DNA of 64,000 bases from Plectosphaerella cucumerina (taxonomy: Eukaryota; Ascomycota; Sordariomycetes; Glomerellales; Plectosphaerellaceae): contig JAGPXD010000003.1 in assembly GCA_020746995.1 (NCBI GenBank), positions 4,650,001 to 4,714,000 on the forward strand. The letters run 5' to 3'. Numbering within the stretch: the stretch's first letter is position 1; each line of letters begins with the position of its first letter. Positions 30,829 through 42,586 of the stretch are shown piece after piece. The translations under genes were made by a program, and so were the position numbers. The notes below the pieces were generated by a model that made no database searches, was not told where the DNA came from, and saw only the letters and a program-made list of their open reading frames with translations.

Positions 30829-33800
30829 TATGTGATGTGAGAGCTGGGAGACTCGAACACGGCTGGGGGGGAGGTGATATCAGAACGGCCACGAGACTGG
30901 GGTTGGTAGCACGAAGAAGATCAGGCCATGTGCGTGCCAGGTCTCGATGAGATATGTGAGGTAGAGATGCGAGACAGGACGTCAACTTGGTGAATACCTA
31001 GGACGAGGAGGGGGGCGGGGTGAAATCTATATAGGTGCGGCCGAGGCTACGGGGAGTCCAATATAGCACCCGCGAGGGGAGATCCGCCCATGGGGGGAGG
31101 TACACCACATGTTGTGCGAGGAGGGGCAGCGAAGTGCAGCTCGACGAGGCGAGGAGAAAGGTTCGGGGCAGCTAGCGACAGGGGTGCGCGGAGAGAGACC
31201 TGGAGGGAGAGACAGGGGGGGTCGGACGAGAACGTGGTGGCGGATGCCATGTTCACATGCAGGCACCACCAACCTACCTATCTCCAGCAGTCTACTAGAG
31301 CTGCAGTCGACGGAGGGATGAATGCACGATGCAGCATGGCCCGCAGGCATCGGGGCGGGCGAACCGAACCATCATCGTGGTGGGCAGCAGTCAGGACGTA
31401 GCTGGACCAATACGGACCCCGGTGAGGCTTGGCCAAGGGACGGCTGAGCCTGACAAGGACAGGGGGGTTGGTTAGGGCCCCCAAGAAGAGAGGGCACCGG
31501 TGGACCGATCACCGAAGCGGCATCGAAAGCAGCATGGCGCGCCGTCGGGAGAGAACTAGAGGGTCGCTAGGGAGATGGGATGGTGGGCCACGAACTGAAC
31601 ATGGGAGGAGATGGGCGACCTGGTCTTTGGTGGTGTTGGTGGTGGTCTCTGATGGTGTGCCGCGTAGTGCGCGAGCGAGGCTTTCGGTAAGACAGGAAAA
31701 GGCATAGATAGATGCAGCACCAAGACTCCGAGGCTTCCGACAAGCAAGCAAGTGGGCAAGCCGCACCTGAGCTGGGTTGACGGTGTCTCAGGGAAGTGAG
31801 GTGAGTGAGTTGAGGTGAGTATTGACCGGTCGCAATGTCGGTTCTGCAAGAGCGCAGTTGGTCATGTTGGCTGGGCCGTTGGATCGGCTGTCGTTGTCTG
31901 TGCTCGCCGCAGTCGCAGCGGTCGTCCGTCCGTTCGTTGCTAAACCTGGCCCCCGAAGTTGGGGGCCAACCCGGGACAACGACATGGCATGATTGGTATC
32001 CCCCCAGCCGGGTCGAATCGATTCCCAGTCGAAAGGGGGCAGAGTAATCCCAAAGGCCCGGAGTCAGATTTTAGGGCGTTGCTGCTCGGCCCTCAGCCCT
32101 ACCAATCCCAGGGGATTCTCGTGGTCTCCTCGAGGTAGGGGCCAGGGCCTGATCCCTGAAGCGTGGGATTGGCACCGACCAAAGAGCGCACGGAGGAGGC
32201 AGAGCACAGAGGTTTCCATGGCGCATGTCAGATGCGCAGGTCGCGGGCCACCCGTCGGCCACTGCACGTGCCGAAGGACGGCACGGATGACCCGAGGGAC
32301 GATTGACGAAGAAGAAGAAGAAAAGATCGAAGCCAGTGAGAGGGTTGGAGGCCCTGGTTGGCCTAGTTCCGAATCCCCTGGGCCGGGCCGACACGTTGAA
32401 GGAAGCGGCTGCGCAACGGCTCTACCGCTGCTGGCCCGCTGGGTGAAGGGAGGCTTGCTAGTTGCAGGCAGCCGTCAGGCCCGTCGCCGTAGCTCTGCAG
32501 TTCGGTCAGTCTGTGTGTGGTGACATCCAAGGGTACAGCATGCATGACATGACATGGCCTCGTTGCCTCGGTAAGCAGGCAATTGATAGCTTCAGCCTGA
32601 TGACGGCCATCATGACGAGTACATGCAGTCGGTAAGTCCGTGGCAGCACAACGTCCGTCATCGAGCGTCTGAGGTCTCCGGCGTCATTGGCGAATAATGC
32701 TGCTTCTGATCTGGAAACCATCAGCGGGAGCGGGAGGGGAGCAGGGAGGCACTGCGGCCGAGATGAGATGCAGGGCTCCCGAGCGGGCCTGGCCTGGAAT
32801 CGAAGCATGGTTGGATGAGGGCGAGATGGAGTCGCGATAGACAAGAGAGCCAAGACAAGGGAGATGAAGACAGGCAAAGAGCAGCATCTGAAGTCCTGCC
32901 GCAGTGTCTCGCAGAATAGAAACAAAAAGCGGGCGACCCAGGAGAGGCAGCAGCGGTGCAGCAGCGTCGCAGTGAGGCCCCCAGCCGATGTTCCAATTGG
33001 GGAATGGGTGCCGGCCAACCCTCGTGGGTGGCTCCTGCCGCTGAACACACACAAGACACAACACCGAGGAAGGAGTGATGGACCCTTGGATCCTGGCTCA
33101 ACGGCTGAGTCCAGGGTCGGTGATTGGTCGGGGAACGACGCCCGCACATCCCCCCCCTCCTTCCGAACTGCAATCGCGATGCCCCCGAACGGGAGGCCTG
33201 GGCACTGGACGACGGAACGGACAAATGACAGGAAGGACCGACCGACAGTCGCGTGGTGGGCGAGACTCCGCAAGCCCCCCAAACTATGGGCCACCAGCAA
33301 GGGTTCTATCAGTCCAGTCCTTCTGTTCAGCTGGCCTCGCGGCACCAAACTTGACCTCTTCAGGACATCAACTCCAGACACGCAGCCGCCACTGTAAGAA
33401 ATGCTTCTTCCTCACCGGACAGCCCGTCCAACTAAGACCTACCTCAACCCGTCTGCGTGATGCCGTGGTCGGATCGGAGACCCTCCTGCAAGGGGCCGAC
33501 ACTAGCAGGACAAGACAGCCATAGCCACCTGTACCTCGAAACGCCATCGCATCACCAACGCCTCGGAACCCTCGATGCCGTGGTATCACGGCACCTTTCG
33601 TCCATCCTCAGCTTACCGACCGACTAATAGCCAGCGGCGTAAACACCCGCGCGGCCCGACCCAAAAAATACCGTTCCCGCGCCGTCAGCCCCTCTCCCCG
33701 TCGTCGGAACTAACATGTGCATCGTCGCACAAGAAAGGGCCCGAGCCGTTCGCACCTGTCCGCCTGTCGGGTCCACGCTGGGCCACAGGATGACCTGCCC

Positions 33801-34189
33801 ACACGGGATGAGCATCCCGACGGTGCGGTCGCACCACGAGTTTATACTTGACGTCCGCGTTACACGGCCTGGCACCCGATGATGGGCTGCGTTTGGCTGT
33901 CTGCCACCTGCGACGCTCACGTGGCAGTGACACCATGGTGCCCTTGAGATGGCATGCCATGGCTGCCTTGAAGCCGTGGATTGGCTCCCCCTGAAGAGAC
34001 TCTCGAGTCTGATGGTTTAGTGCCTACTGTAGTGTGTCCACCACCACTCACAAACTTCAAATGCCAATGTGGAAGAAATGATAATTTATCGCTACAATAA
34101 GTCATGCACATGTGTCTATGAGAGGTATTCCCCGACGCCCCAAACGCCCGCCGTCCAAATCAGTGACAGACAATCCCTTCAGGAGGAGC
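30829..34189. other. Gene-free stretch of 3.4 kb
   Basis: Lies between the GMC fusion start and the GDH stop. Long overlapping frames exist (for example minus-strand 32506-33381), but they show no domain, no splice-consistent extension and shadow-like composition. Probably long promoter/regulatory DNA or non-coding transcripts. Confidence 0.5.
31027..31034 (-). promoter_or_regulatory. TATA-like element of the GMC fusion gene
   Basis: CTATATAG (same on both strands), about 200 bp upstream of the start codon. A plausible core-promoter element by position only. Confidence 0.3.
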
Positions 34190-35720
34190 TCACAGGCTCC
34201 ACCAGTCGCCCTGGTCCTGCATGGCGCGGGCGACCTTGACGAAGCCGGCAATGTTGCTGCCGGCGACGAGGCTGGGGAGCTCGGCCTCGCCCGTCTTGAC
34301 GTAGGCCTTTGCCGTCTCGACGCCGTTCTGGAACACGTCCTTCATGATGGCCTTGAGCTTCTCGTCGACCTCCTCCGAGGTCCAGGCGAGGCGCTGGCTG
34401 TTCTGAGCCATCTCGAGACCCGAGACGGCGACGCCGCCGCAGTTGGCGGCCTTGCCGGGGGCGTACCAGATGGCCGACTCGGGGCCCTTGGACTTGCGGA
34501 CGGCCTCGAAGACGTCAATGGCCTCCTGGGTGCAGCCCATGTTGGAGCCCTCGGCGACGGCGACGACGCCGGCGTTGACCAGGAACTCGGCCTCCTCCTT
34601 GGACACCTCGTTCTGCGTCGCCGAGGGGAGGGCGACGTCAACCTTGCCAATGTGGGTCCAGGGGCGGGCGCCCTTGATGTACATGAAGCTGCCCTTGTGG
34701 TCGAACTCGGTCAGGCTCTTGCGCTCGACCTTGAGGTCGGCGATGGCCTGGATCTGCTCGGGGGTGAAGGCGGCGTCGCCCTCGGCGACCAGGCAGCCCT
34801 GGGAGTCGGAGAGGGAGACGACGGTGCCGCCGAGCTCGATGACCTTGAGGGCGGCGTACTGGGCGACGTTGCCGGATCCGGAGATGGCGACGCGCTTGCC
34901 GGCGAAGGAGCCCTTGCCGGCGTAGCGGAGCATGTGGTCGACGTAGTAGACGAGACCGTAGCCGGTGGCCTCGGGGCGGATCAGGCTGCCGCCCCAGGCG
35001 AGGCCCTTGCCGGTGAGGACGCCCTCGAACTTGTTCTGGGCCTGGCGGTAGGCGCCGAACATGAAGCCGATCTCGCGGCCGCCGACGCCGATGTCACCGG
35101 CGGGGACGTCCGTGTCGGCGCCGATGTGGCGGGCCAGCTGGCGCATGAAGGCGACGCAGAAGCGGCGGAGCTCGTTGTCGCTCATGTCCTTGGGGTTGAT
35201 GTCGGCACCACCCTTGCCACCGCCAATGTTCACTGGGGGAGTTAGCGGGGAGTTCGACTGAAACGGAGGAGGGGGGAGACTCACGGCCGGTGAGGGCATT
35301 CTTGAAGATCTGCTCAAAGCCAAGGAACTTGAGGACCGACAGGTTGACGCTGGGGTGGAAGCGCAGGCCGCCCTTGTAGGGGCCGAGGGCCGAGTTGAAC
35401 TGGACGCGGTAACCCCTGTTGACGCGCACGTTTCCCTTGTCATCTTCCCAGACGACGCGGAACTGGATGACGCGCTCGGGGATGGAGGCGACCTCGAGAG
35501 CGGTGCGGTACTCGGGGTGCTGCTGGAAGAGGGTGCTGTCCTCGAGGGTGCTGACGAGCTCTGGGAGGGTGTGTTAGTCCTTGCGGCCCGGTCCATGTGT
35601 CTCTGTCTTCCCCCCCTGTCTCTGATGTGCAGGAGATGCAAGGGGGAAGAGGACGGGGGGCGGGGAAGGCATACCGTTGTACGCCTGGGCGAACTCGGGC
35701 TCCGTGGGGAGGTGAGACAT
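34190..35720 (-). CDS. gdhA: NADP-specific glutamate dehydrogenase
   Basis: Assimilates ammonium by reductive amination of 2-oxoglutarate with NADPH, forming glutamate in the cytosol. Exons are 35720-35675, 35560-35285 and 35232-34190; introns are 114 and 52 nt and the product is 454 residues, matching the standard fungal length. The short first exon encodes MSHLPTEPEFAQAYN, then G|AG restores NELVSTLEDS. Visible motifs are the substrate region GPYKGGLRFHPSVN, the catalytic-lysine segment GGGKGGAD (disrupted only by intron 2, which sits just before NIGGGKGG), DVPAGDIGVG, and the dinucleotide fold SGSGNVAQY. It ends AMQDQGDWWSL. The promoter carries a TATA box and two GATAAG sites, consistent with nitrogen control by a GATA factor of the AreA/NIT2 type. 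Confidence 0.98.
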
Positions 35721-35723
35721 GAT

Positions 35724-35729
35724 GATAAG
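35724..35729. promoter_or_regulatory. GATAAG site in GDH leader
   Basis: Perfect GATAAG (CTTATC on the gene strand) 4 bp upstream of the GDH start codon. It matches the core binding site of fungal nitrogen GATA factors; binding is not demonstrated. Confidence 0.4.
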
Positions 35730-35827
35730 AGGCCGGGGGTGGTGAGTGGTGGTTGGCCGGAGGGCTTGGTGGTTTATCGTCGGGCCAGGTCTTGTTGAGC
35801 CACAAGCGCGGACTAGTCGAAAGTGTA

Positions 35828-35833
35828 GATAAG
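35828..35833. promoter_or_regulatory. GATAAG site in GDH promoter
   Basis: Second GATAAG, about 108 bp upstream of the start codon, in the same orientation as the first. Pairs of GATA sites within a few hundred bp are typical of AreA/NIT2-controlled promoters. Confidence 0.45.
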
Positions 35834-35914
35834 GATTGTCGAGGGGTGGTGATGTCAAGACAGGCGAGTGAAGAAGGAAAAGGGGAACAGAAGTAGTGGG
35901 AGGGAGGAGGAAGT

Positions 35915-35922
35915 CTTATATA
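35915..35922 (-). promoter_or_regulatory. TATA box of NADP-GDH gene
   Basis: TATATAAG on the gene strand, about 195 bp upstream of the ATG. Position and sequence fit a core promoter TATA box for a highly expressed gene. Confidence 0.55.
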
Positions 35923-38790
35923 TCCGCTGGCCGATGTCCTTAGTCGGAGCGACGTTGACCGGAGTGAGTGAATAAGGGGAGGGGTGGGATGTCTCGCCTC
36001 TCCGTGTCTCCCCCCCCCTTTCACCCACGCCCCGTCCTCGGGTTGCGGACCAGGGGCTGGGAGCATCCGCCGTTGCATGGGCATTATGGAAACTACACCG
36101 ATGGCCACCTCCCGTTCTGACGGCCGGCTTAGTGCCCGTGGAGATGAGATGGATGGATACATGGGTGGGTGGACGCATCCCTCGATGGCCATCCATGCCA
36201 GTCGAGGTGGAGGTGGTCGACGTTCCGTTCCCGGCGCGGGGCGTTGTTGCTGGTCCCGTTCACAATGGCCGGGCGCGCAACGACACACCTCCGGCAGCAG
36301 GACCAGGCGCGGGCATTTGGATAATTGGCATGGAGACGTGGGTTCGGAGGTGTTCCGATGAATGAAGATCGACTCCCGTCTGGCCGTTCTTCGCTCTGTC
36401 TGCTCCGGTCAGAAGTGGCGCGACAATATGTCCGCACCCTCGCGGTGAGAGCAGTGAAACTCCATGTCCCGCCTAGCGATCAACGGAGGTTACGTATCCG
36501 CCCTGGGCGCCAGACCAGAGGACCCAGGCAGTTTTCCGCTGGCTCTCGGAAGAGGAGAGCGGGCTCGCTCTTTCGAATCTCTGATGCTCCGGCGCTGGAC
36601 AATGGAGGGAGGCGAGGCGAGGCGGCGATAGATAGAGGACGAACCGATGGCCGGTCGTCCAATGGCAGGGTCCACGGCAGTCTCGTCGACAAATGGCCGA
36701 GACTAAACCACATGGCTTCGTGACGTACAAGAAACTCGCTACTGCCAATCCAGGGTCGGCCAAATGGTGACCGGGAGACAGTGGCAGGTACGACAGGGTT
36801 TCCCCTTCCTCGCTGGGCAAGTGGCTCCCGTCCGCTCCTCCCCCGGCGCCGTCGGGCCACGTTCGCCGCCTGCCACGGGCGGACTGGACAGCCCCGGACT
36901 GTGTGTGCAGTCACCCACTCCAGTGTGTGTCGTGCCTGCCCAGCACTGCGTCTTCTTTCTTTCTGCCTCTGCCCAGTCCCGGCGTCGTGGGTAAACTGGA
37001 ACTGGCCCCGCGTGGGTCCCTCCTTCCCTCCACGCTAACGTGAGGCGCCGTGGTCTGCGTGGGTGCCATCGTTCGAATGAGGACCCTGCCTTGACTACCT
37101 TATTACGCTGCCCGTGCTGTCATTCTCCCGACGGACGACAATCAACCTCCAACGCTTCGTCGAACGGTGAACCCGACTTGGTGAGCGACTTATTGTCAAA
37201 AAAATGCCACCGAGATGATGCCCACGGGCCGCGAGTCAATCCATCCGGCCCCTCCACACCCTTGATCTCCTTCATGCGGAAGTCCTCAGTTCTTTTTGAA
37301 CGGCCAGCACACTAGCAGTTCCGCCTTCGGAGCCCGACTCGGTCCATCTCGTTCATCAAGTCTATGCCTTCGGGCAATTAGCCGTCGACACCGAGTGCGA
37401 ACAAGGCAGCATGTCATGCGACTACCTGGCAGACGTCAGATGCTTCACCCTCGCTGTCGTCTGTTGTCTGTCGTACTGCACGAATATGCGAAATGAGCGC
37501 TCTGCGAGTCTTAGGGTCGTCCTGGGACATCAGGCGACATGACATGCCCCCGTCGACAGTTGCATCTCGCTATGCTCGGGCGTGTCCCGACCGAAGGACA
37601 ACACCGCGGGTGTCGAGCCGACATGTGCCTGCGGTCCATCCACCTCCCCGCGGACCGGCTTCCGAACAATATGGGATGTCCCCGACGCACGCGGCAACCT
37701 CCAAGAGGGACCCTGCAACCTTCACCACGCCGCCTGCACCTTGGAGCCCGCCCTGGCTCCAGCACATCGGGCTCGGCCGAGTGCCGACATCGGCTTCACC
37801 AAGCCCACCAATCACCACCCGCCGCCTCCCTCTCTGACTGCCCGAATATCCATCGCAGTCCCCTAATGCCGCCCCATCATCGCCAATGCCCGCCCATCCC
37901 GCCTCGAAACACCGACGCACCATCCCGGCAACGCACTCTTTCTCCCCCATACTAACTGCGCAGATGGGCTGGATGGGGCAGCCGAGCACATGCAGCCTGC
38001 AGTAGCCCCGACCGAACCACCGCCTCCCGCCCAGATCTTGTTAGCTACATTTTAGCTGAACCTCTTACGCGCCCCCTCGCGTGCCCAACCACCGAGCAAC
38101 GATAAGCCTTGGCTCCCTACGAAGTAGGCTCCATCGACTGTCGCCTCTCTTCCTCAGCCTCCCAGCTCTTCCAGTCCCCCTCAAGCAAGCCCCTCCAAGC
38201 CGGATTATTCTCGTGTCTCGCGCGGCTGCCACCACGAAACGGACCTGAAAGTCCAGAAAAGACCTCAACCTCCACCTGGCCGCCCTTTCTTCTCCTCAGC
38301 TTCACCGCAGCCGCGTACCGCTTAAGAAATCCGCCCCGCGAACACCCGGTCTCGGTCTCCGAGCATTATCCCGCCCTCGACGGTGCGCCATAAACCGCCA
38401 CCCTCTCACCCTCACCCTCGCCCTCACTCTCACACCGCCAAGGTCCGACATCACATCGCCGACCCGGGGAAAGATCTGAACCAAACGATCCACTCTTCAT
38501 TCACGACAATGCTATGTGCCGACCTTGCCCTTGACCCCTTGCCCCTTGTTCTCCCCCGTACTGTACTTACACCCTACCCCCCAAAACGATTGAGCCGCAA
38601 CGCCATCCCGCCCAGACCATGTCGAACGCCGTTCCCACACCCCTCCCTACCGCCGCACTTGTAGATCTGATAAGAACCAAAGACCCAATCCATTTACGTC
38701 AGGCCGTCCATCTGCCGATGCCGCCGCCGCCGCCGCCGCTACACCGCGGGCACGGGGGCGCGGCCCCCGGCGGCCATCATCTACCCCTCA

Positions 38791-41496
38791 TCACGGAGAT
38801 GCCGTCTTCCTCGGGATCACCTCGATCTTACGGCTGAGCAGGGCCCTGAGCTCCGGCGTGATCACCTTGCGTTGCAGCTCCTCCTCTTCCTCCCCTTTTT
38901 TCGCCGGACCCTTGCCCTTGGCCGCCGGTTGCGGAGGTCGTGCTGCTGTGTTGCCAGCGCCGCTGGATGACGATGCGCCGGCTTCCTCCGCCGTTGGAGA
39001 CGAAGCGCCGCCTTCGGGGCGCAACTTGACGGGCTGGGGGCTCGAGAGCGGACGCGGAGTCGGAAAGTTGCCCTTCTTGTCGATAGTCTCGACCAGTCGT
39101 TGGAAACGACGGAAGAGCGCCTCGGCTCGGACGAGAGTCGACTCGAGGTCCATCGTGTTGGACAGCTCGTTGACTGATCACACCGCCGCGTCAGCCCATC
39201 CTTATCTTGCATGCGCCATGTCAGGGGAGGGGGAAAGCATACTATACTTGAGCACCTCGTCAAAGTGCTGCAGGTGCGTCATGATCACGTCCCGGTGCTT
39301 CTCGAGGATGGCAAGTGCCACAAACAGGTGGAAGCTACTACTCAGGTAGTCGGTCCACAGCACCTCCCACAGGTGCAGGACGTCGCCCCAGGCGAACTCG
39401 CGCTTGTACCAGACGAGGAGCATGCGGAAGAAGAAGAAGAAATTCGTGCTGTCGGCCGACTCGAGGTGCCGGTACAGCTTGGGGTCCATGAAGTGCACCA
39501 GCTGGTCGAGCGCCAGCAGCTGGGCGCGCATGCCTGACTGGTCGCGCAGGAAGTTACGTTCCATGCGGTCCATGAAGCGCTGGAAGCCCCAGAAGGCAAT
39601 GGCGTCGTCCTGCATGACGGCGTAGATGGGCGCCAGCAGGTCCGACATGCCCTGCACGTAGCCCAGATCCTTGTTGTACTCGTTGTATGTGAGGAGCATG
39701 TCCTTCATCTGCTCCATGTGCACGTTCGTGCCCGTCTCGGCGAAGGGCGACTCGGGGTCCGGGTGCGGAATGTCCTCGCCGGCGAAGATGGGGACGTTGC
39801 GGTCAGTTCGGTGCACATCCTTTTCTGTCGGGGGGTCAGTATGTTCTTGAAGGGGTGGTTTTCGTCCTGGAAAGCTTACCGATACGCCCTCTCTGCTCGC
39901 GCCACCACTCGCCATCATCGCCCTCACCGCCGAGATCGACAAGCCGCTCCCACCAGGCACCCTTGAGCTTGACAAAGGCGTCCCGTAGGGAAGAGACCTG
40001 GGCCCTGCGCTCGTCCTCGGTGCTGTACCACTCGTAGACACCGAGCAGGAACAGCCATGCCTCCTTGCGGACGCCGTCATCGGGGTCCAGGCCGCCGTGG
40101 AACACCCGCTCCTTGACCTCGTCGACAGTGACAGCGAGACGACCAGTGCGCGGATCGAAGAACGTCTTCCACTCCTTCATCGTAACGGTCTTGCGCCGCT
40201 CCTCGAGAGACAAGGCGCCGCTGCCGTCTAGGAGCTCAAACTCCCCAACATCCGTGTCCTCGAGCTCCATGACGTCGCGGGCGGTCCAGATCCTCTGACG
40301 GCGATCGCGCTCGCTCTGCTCGGCGATACCCATGGCCCAGCGCGCCAGGTAGATGCGGGCGCTGTCGAATTCGTCCTGGATGGTCTGCACCTCGGGGTTC
40401 CGCAGCAGCCTCCTGACCTGCGGCGGCACGTTTGGGCTCTGGATGGCGTCCTGGGCGGCGCGGCGCGTCATGGTGGTGACCTTGCTGAAGCGCTCCATGA
40501 TGTTCCAGCCCGTCTCCTTTACGAATTTGACAAAGGGGTCCATCTGGGCGTCCCTGCTGGGGCCGGCTCCTGCGCCGGCGGCTGAGTCCCTGCCGCCGGC
40601 CTGCGAACGGCTTGACGTAGGCTTTCCACCAAAGGCCTCGCTGTCCTCCTTGGAGGGCTCGACGAGGTAGATGTTGGGCTCGGCTTCGGACCGCTCAATC
40701 TCTGTGTATCGTCGCAGCCACCGAAGAACTTCGTCGCCGCCCCAGAACATCTCGCCCTTATCGCCAAAGGGGTCAAATGTGTCGCGGGTGCGCTGCTTCC
40801 GCTTGAGCAGGGTGCTCTGGCACTCGTTATCGTGGAAGAAGAGGGGCGGGAAGCTGTCGCCGGCGCGGGAGTTGATGATGAGGGAGCCATACCACCAGCC
40901 TAGGCTCGGGGGCCGGACGAGGAGGGAGTAGATGGCGCTGACGGGGATGGCGAAGGAGTAGTTGCCGATGGAGCCGTGGTGGGCGGTCACGGTGGGCGGC
41001 GGGGGCACGAGGTAGGATTGTTTTGGGGGTGATTCGGCATCGCTGAGGTCTACCTTGACGTAGACGCTCTCGGACGCGCCTAGGGAGGTCTCGGGGATCC
41101 AGGCGAGGAGGAGGTCGGATGAGGCGGGGGAGTCTTTGGACTTGGTGGATGCGGTGGAGGAGGATGTCGAGGGTCGGGGGCCCTTTTGTTGTAGTAGTGC
41201 GATGTAGCCGGCGATGTTATCCTTTGCGGATGGTGTAGGATGGACGTAGACCTGTGATGGGGGAGGCACATGTCAGCGGGTGCCGGACAGGCCGGGCAGG
41301 GGACGGGGGGTGGACGAACCTTGCTCTTGGAGAAGAGCAGCTTGACGCCGCGGCCGGTCTCGGTGTGGGTGATGGTGTTGTACTCGCCCTCCTCGTCGTC
41401 GCTCATGGCGTAGTAGCTGTCGGATGGTGACGCTGGGCGCGGCGGCGGCGAGATGGGTGGCGGGGCAGCATTTGAGGCGGGGGCATCTGATGTCAT
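38791..41496 (-). CDS. gyp7: TBC-domain Rab GTPase-activating protein (Gyp7-like)
   Basis: Accelerates GTP hydrolysis on Ypt/Rab GTPases (Ypt7-type in yeast) and so controls vacuolar/endosomal membrane fusion. Exons are 41496-41320, 41251-39880, 39824-39243 and 39173-38791; introns are 68, 55 and 69 nt and the product is 837 residues. An N-terminal Gyp7-type region (about 60-280) with VKLLFSKSKVYVHPTP and GWWYGSLIIN precedes the TBC domain (about 435-740). Catalytic motifs are intact: IEKDVHR with arginine finger Arg522, and YVQG with Gln574, the dual-finger pair. Intron 2 splits the codon of Glu517 inside the arginine-finger motif. The C-terminus is Pro/Ala/Ser-rich and ends in a helical ITPELRALLSRKIEVIPR. 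Confidence 0.95.
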
Positions 41497-42586
41497 TGTG
41501 CCGGGTTGGAGATGCCACGGCGAAGGGGTATGTTCTTCTCTCCAGGCCGCGGGGATAGGTCGAGGAAGAAGGTAATGAGATGGGGTGAGGTGCGTTTGCT
41601 CTGGTTTGGGGTCAGAGGAGGAGTGTGGTCGTGACCTGCATCGCGCGTGGGTTTTTGGTGGACTCGGGGAGGGTGATGAATGACCGCGGGACAGTGTGAG
41701 GGAGAGGTCATCCGGGGGCAGCAGCAAGCAGCAGTGGCACATGGGACGGGGGGCGAGCAGAGGCGTCAGTGAGCTGGGTTGACCAATGGAGAGGGCGTTT
41801 TTGGGGGAAGCCTGCGGTGGGGTCTCAGCTCCGGAAGCATGCGCGCCACACATGCACTTTCAGTGGTGTGCTTCTGGTGACTTGACACTTGCCACGCAAG
41901 CTGCCGCGCCTCTTCTGGGTATATTGCTGGCTGCCTGGTATCTAGTATTTTGTAGCTCGCTCTAGACTCTCACAGAACAGTACTTCAGAATCATCATCAT
42001 TTATCATTTTCACTTAGGATGGGAAGGCAGTGGCGACTGAGAATGGAAGGAACAGAAGCCCGTGACGCCGCCCGGACCCGGCGGACCCGCTATTTCTCGG
42101 CTGCGATCCGGACCCGGCGCCTCATAGCTGCTGGGGTTCATCAGCAAGGGATGCTGTTTGGCAGGAGGCCCCTGTGAAGAATGCAGATCTAGCGTGGGCA
42201 GGCGTCCGAGACATTGCATCTGGGGTAGGTTGAAGTTGCTTTCTGGGGGCGTCCGGAGCATAGGTAACGGTAGCTCGAGCATCTTAGAGTTGTAGTTGCT
42301 GCTTTGTTCGCAAGAAGCAATCGTAAGCTGATTTCACGTTGACGAAGTTTATGATATGCAAGAAACAATCTATCAGTGATCACTCGTTTCTTTTCCTGAA
42401 TCAATATTACAGCCCAGCAAGATCATCATAGCTGACAACACCTATCACGCACCACGATCAATGTCACCCAGTTCTTCCAGTGAAACGTCTGAATCCTCAG
42501 TATTCTGTGCTCTACCCCCCTCCGAACATAGCCAACGTGACCTGCGCCGGCAAGGCTGAATCTCCAAGCCCTCCCCCGCAACACCC
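41497..42586. other. Gyp7 promoter and Mso1-like gene 3' region
   Basis: No gene is seen. The stretch near 41900-42000 and 42280-42440 is comparatively AT-rich; overlapping small frames lack support. Confidence 0.5.

Larger units (their letters stand above)
35721..38790. other. GDH promoter and gene-free stretch
   Basis: About 3.1 kb. The first 250 bp hold the GDH promoter elements listed separately. Beyond that I see only short shadow frames. The distal end overlaps the probable 3' untranslated region of the Gyp7-like gene. Confidence 0.5.

Noticed and set aside
32506..33381. 291-codon minus-strand frame in the gap before GDH
   Set aside because: Composition is Arg/Ser/Pro/Leu-rich as expected for random GC-rich sequence. 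It has no domain and is paralleled by equally long frames in other phases.
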